Source: Clostridia bacterium (lineage in GTDB: Bacteria > Bacillota > Clostridia > Christensenellales > Aristaeellaceae). Taken from it: DNA of 5,604 nucleotides. Location: assembly GCA_017551645.1 (NCBI GenBank), contig JAFZLE010000190.1, positions 1 through 5,604 of the forward strand. Direction: 5' to 3'. Below are positions 4,739 through 5,604 of the stretch, one piece after another (the first letter of the stretch is position 1; each line of letters begins with the position of its first letter). A model generated the notes under the pieces. The model was not told the DNA's origin, did no database searches, and saw only the letters and a list, made by a program, of their open reading frames with translations. Both the position numbers and the translations under genes were made by a program.

Positions 4739-5604
4739 CTATTTCACGTAAAACACGGTGGGCAGGCGCCTGGACACGTCGTAGCGGTATGCGTGGTAAA
4801 TGCTCTGCCCGTTCAGGAACATGCTGGTGGAGTGGCCTCCGTCCATAAGCCCCGCGTTCACGCAGCCCAGCTCCAGGAACAGGTCCGCCATATCGTCGAA
4901 TGTGGCGCCCAGGCTGTCCGGCTGGCGGCCTTTGATCACCACGAGGTACACGTTGCCCTCCGCGTCCTGGCCCAGCGCCGTGCGGGCGGAATAACGGTAC
5001 CTGCTCTTCATGTCGGGCAGCGGCCAGCGCTCGCCTTCGGATACCAGGCCCGACTGGAAAGCCAGCGCGTCGCGCAGGTTAAGCGCCTGCAGTTCCGCCT
5101 CCGAATAGATGCCCACGTGCATCTTGTTGTCGGTATCAAAGCCCGTGACCACGCAACATTCGGAGTTGTGGGGCGTGTTTTTGCGCCTCTGTTCGCCGTC
5201 GGTGATCACGCAGCCCAGCGGCACGGAGCCGTTTTTCTTGTTCGTGCCGTCGATGAACGAGCCCCCATTGATGACCGCCTGTGCCTCCAGTTTCTGGGCG
5301 AACTCGTTTACTCTCCAGCCGTAGCCGGTATCACTGAAATACTTTATAGCCCCTGCCTTTACCCGCGACGGGTCGGCGACTTTGAGCGCGAAGCCCTTGT
5401 AGGTCTTGCCTGTTATTGTGAACAGCTCCATGCCTTCCAGCGTGGGGTTTATAGTATCCGCCGCGATGCGGTCGTCTTCAGAGGACAGGCAGAAGTAATC
5501 CATGATCATCCAGACGGGAGCTTCGGCGGTGCCCGTGTTCTCAAAGCGCAGGTGATAGCCTACGTCGAACTCCACTTTCATGTTGTCGAAGCTGAGCGTC
5601 ACCC
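4739..5604 (-). CDS. Phosphodiester glycosidase family protein (NAGPA/exopolysaccharide-type domain), N-terminus off the window
   Basis: The frame is open to the right edge and ends at a TAG (4741-4739), giving about 287 visible residues. A GTG near the edge (5602) has no visible ribosome site and the true start is probably outside. Counting from that codon, TYKGFALKVADPSRVKAG (67-84), AVINGGSFID (109-118), NGSVPLGCVITDGEQ (124-138), the RTALGQD strand (207-213) and LMDGGHSTSMFLNG (252-265) match, in order, the conserved blocks of the phosphodiester glycosidase (NAGPA) domain. The family includes the human enzyme that uncovers mannose-6-phosphate and many bacterial proteins linked to exopolysaccharide or envelope sugar phosphodiesters. 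The first 50 residues look like a beta-rich preceding segment. Whether there is a signal peptide or a further N-terminal domain cannot be seen. The gene is convergent with the SGNH hydrolase and ends at a strong hairpin. Confidence 0.88.
   Translation of the reverse strand, partial: VTLSFDNMKVEFDVGYHLRFENTGTAEAPVWMIMDYFCLSSEDDRIAADTINPTLEGMELFTITGKTYKGFALKVADPSRVKAGAIKYFSDTGYGWRVNEFAQKLEAQAVINGGSFIDGTNKKNGSVPLGCVITDGEQRRKNTPHNSECCVVTGFDTDNKMHVGIYSEAELQALNLRDALAFQSGLVSEGERWPLPDMKSRYRYSARTALGQDAEGNVYLVVIKGRQPDSLGATFDDMADLFLELGCVNAGLMDGGHSTSMFLNGQSIYHAYRYDVSRRLPTVFYVK

Overview
The window looks like bacterial chromosome from a moderately GC-rich member of the Bacillota, probably of clostridial type. 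Four things point that way: strong purine-rich Shine-Dalgarno sites (AAGGAG and relatives), SigA-type TTGAAA/TATAAT promoters, frequent AGG (Arg) and ATA (Ile) codons, and protein families common in gut Clostridia. The assignment is an inference. No rRNA, tRNA, insertion sequence, phage gene or CRISPR array is visible.

Layout. Positions 1-684 (minus) hold the N-terminal membrane half of an ABC exporter whose ATPase part lies outside the window. Positions 685-898 are a control region with a near-consensus extended -10 promoter for the exporter; a perfect 9-bp inverted repeat is centred on its -10 box. Positions 899-3688 carry three minus-strand genes. In transcription order they are a membrane-anchored XRE-type regulator (3089-3688, GTG start), a TIM-barrel sugar phosphate isomerase/epimerase (2025-2957) and an acyltransferase-3 family membrane protein (899-2032). 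The last two overlap by 8 bp and are probably translationally coupled. Positions 3689-3971 are a divergent promoter region. It has a TTGAAA-16-TATAAT promoter towards the regulator, followed by two direct GGTAGAAC repeats 31 bp apart. Facing the other way is a GTGACA-17-TAATAT promoter towards a cytoplasmic SGNH/GDSL esterase (3972-4646, plus), flanked by a perfect 10-bp inverted repeat. A GC-rich hairpin at 4672-4701 separates the esterase from a convergent minus-strand phosphodiester glycosidase (NAGPA family, 4739 to the window edge), which lacks its N-terminus.

How the genes may work together (inference). A sugar isomerase, a glycan O-acyltransferase, an SGNH esterase and a phosphodiester glycosidase all fit carbohydrate or cell-envelope glycan metabolism. 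The membrane-bound regulator between the divergent units is a candidate controller of both. No gene falls outside known families. The clearest unexplained signals are the three repeat arrangements at the promoters, each probably an operator, and the architecture of the membrane-anchored regulator. I do not see strong evidence for a wholly new biological system here.
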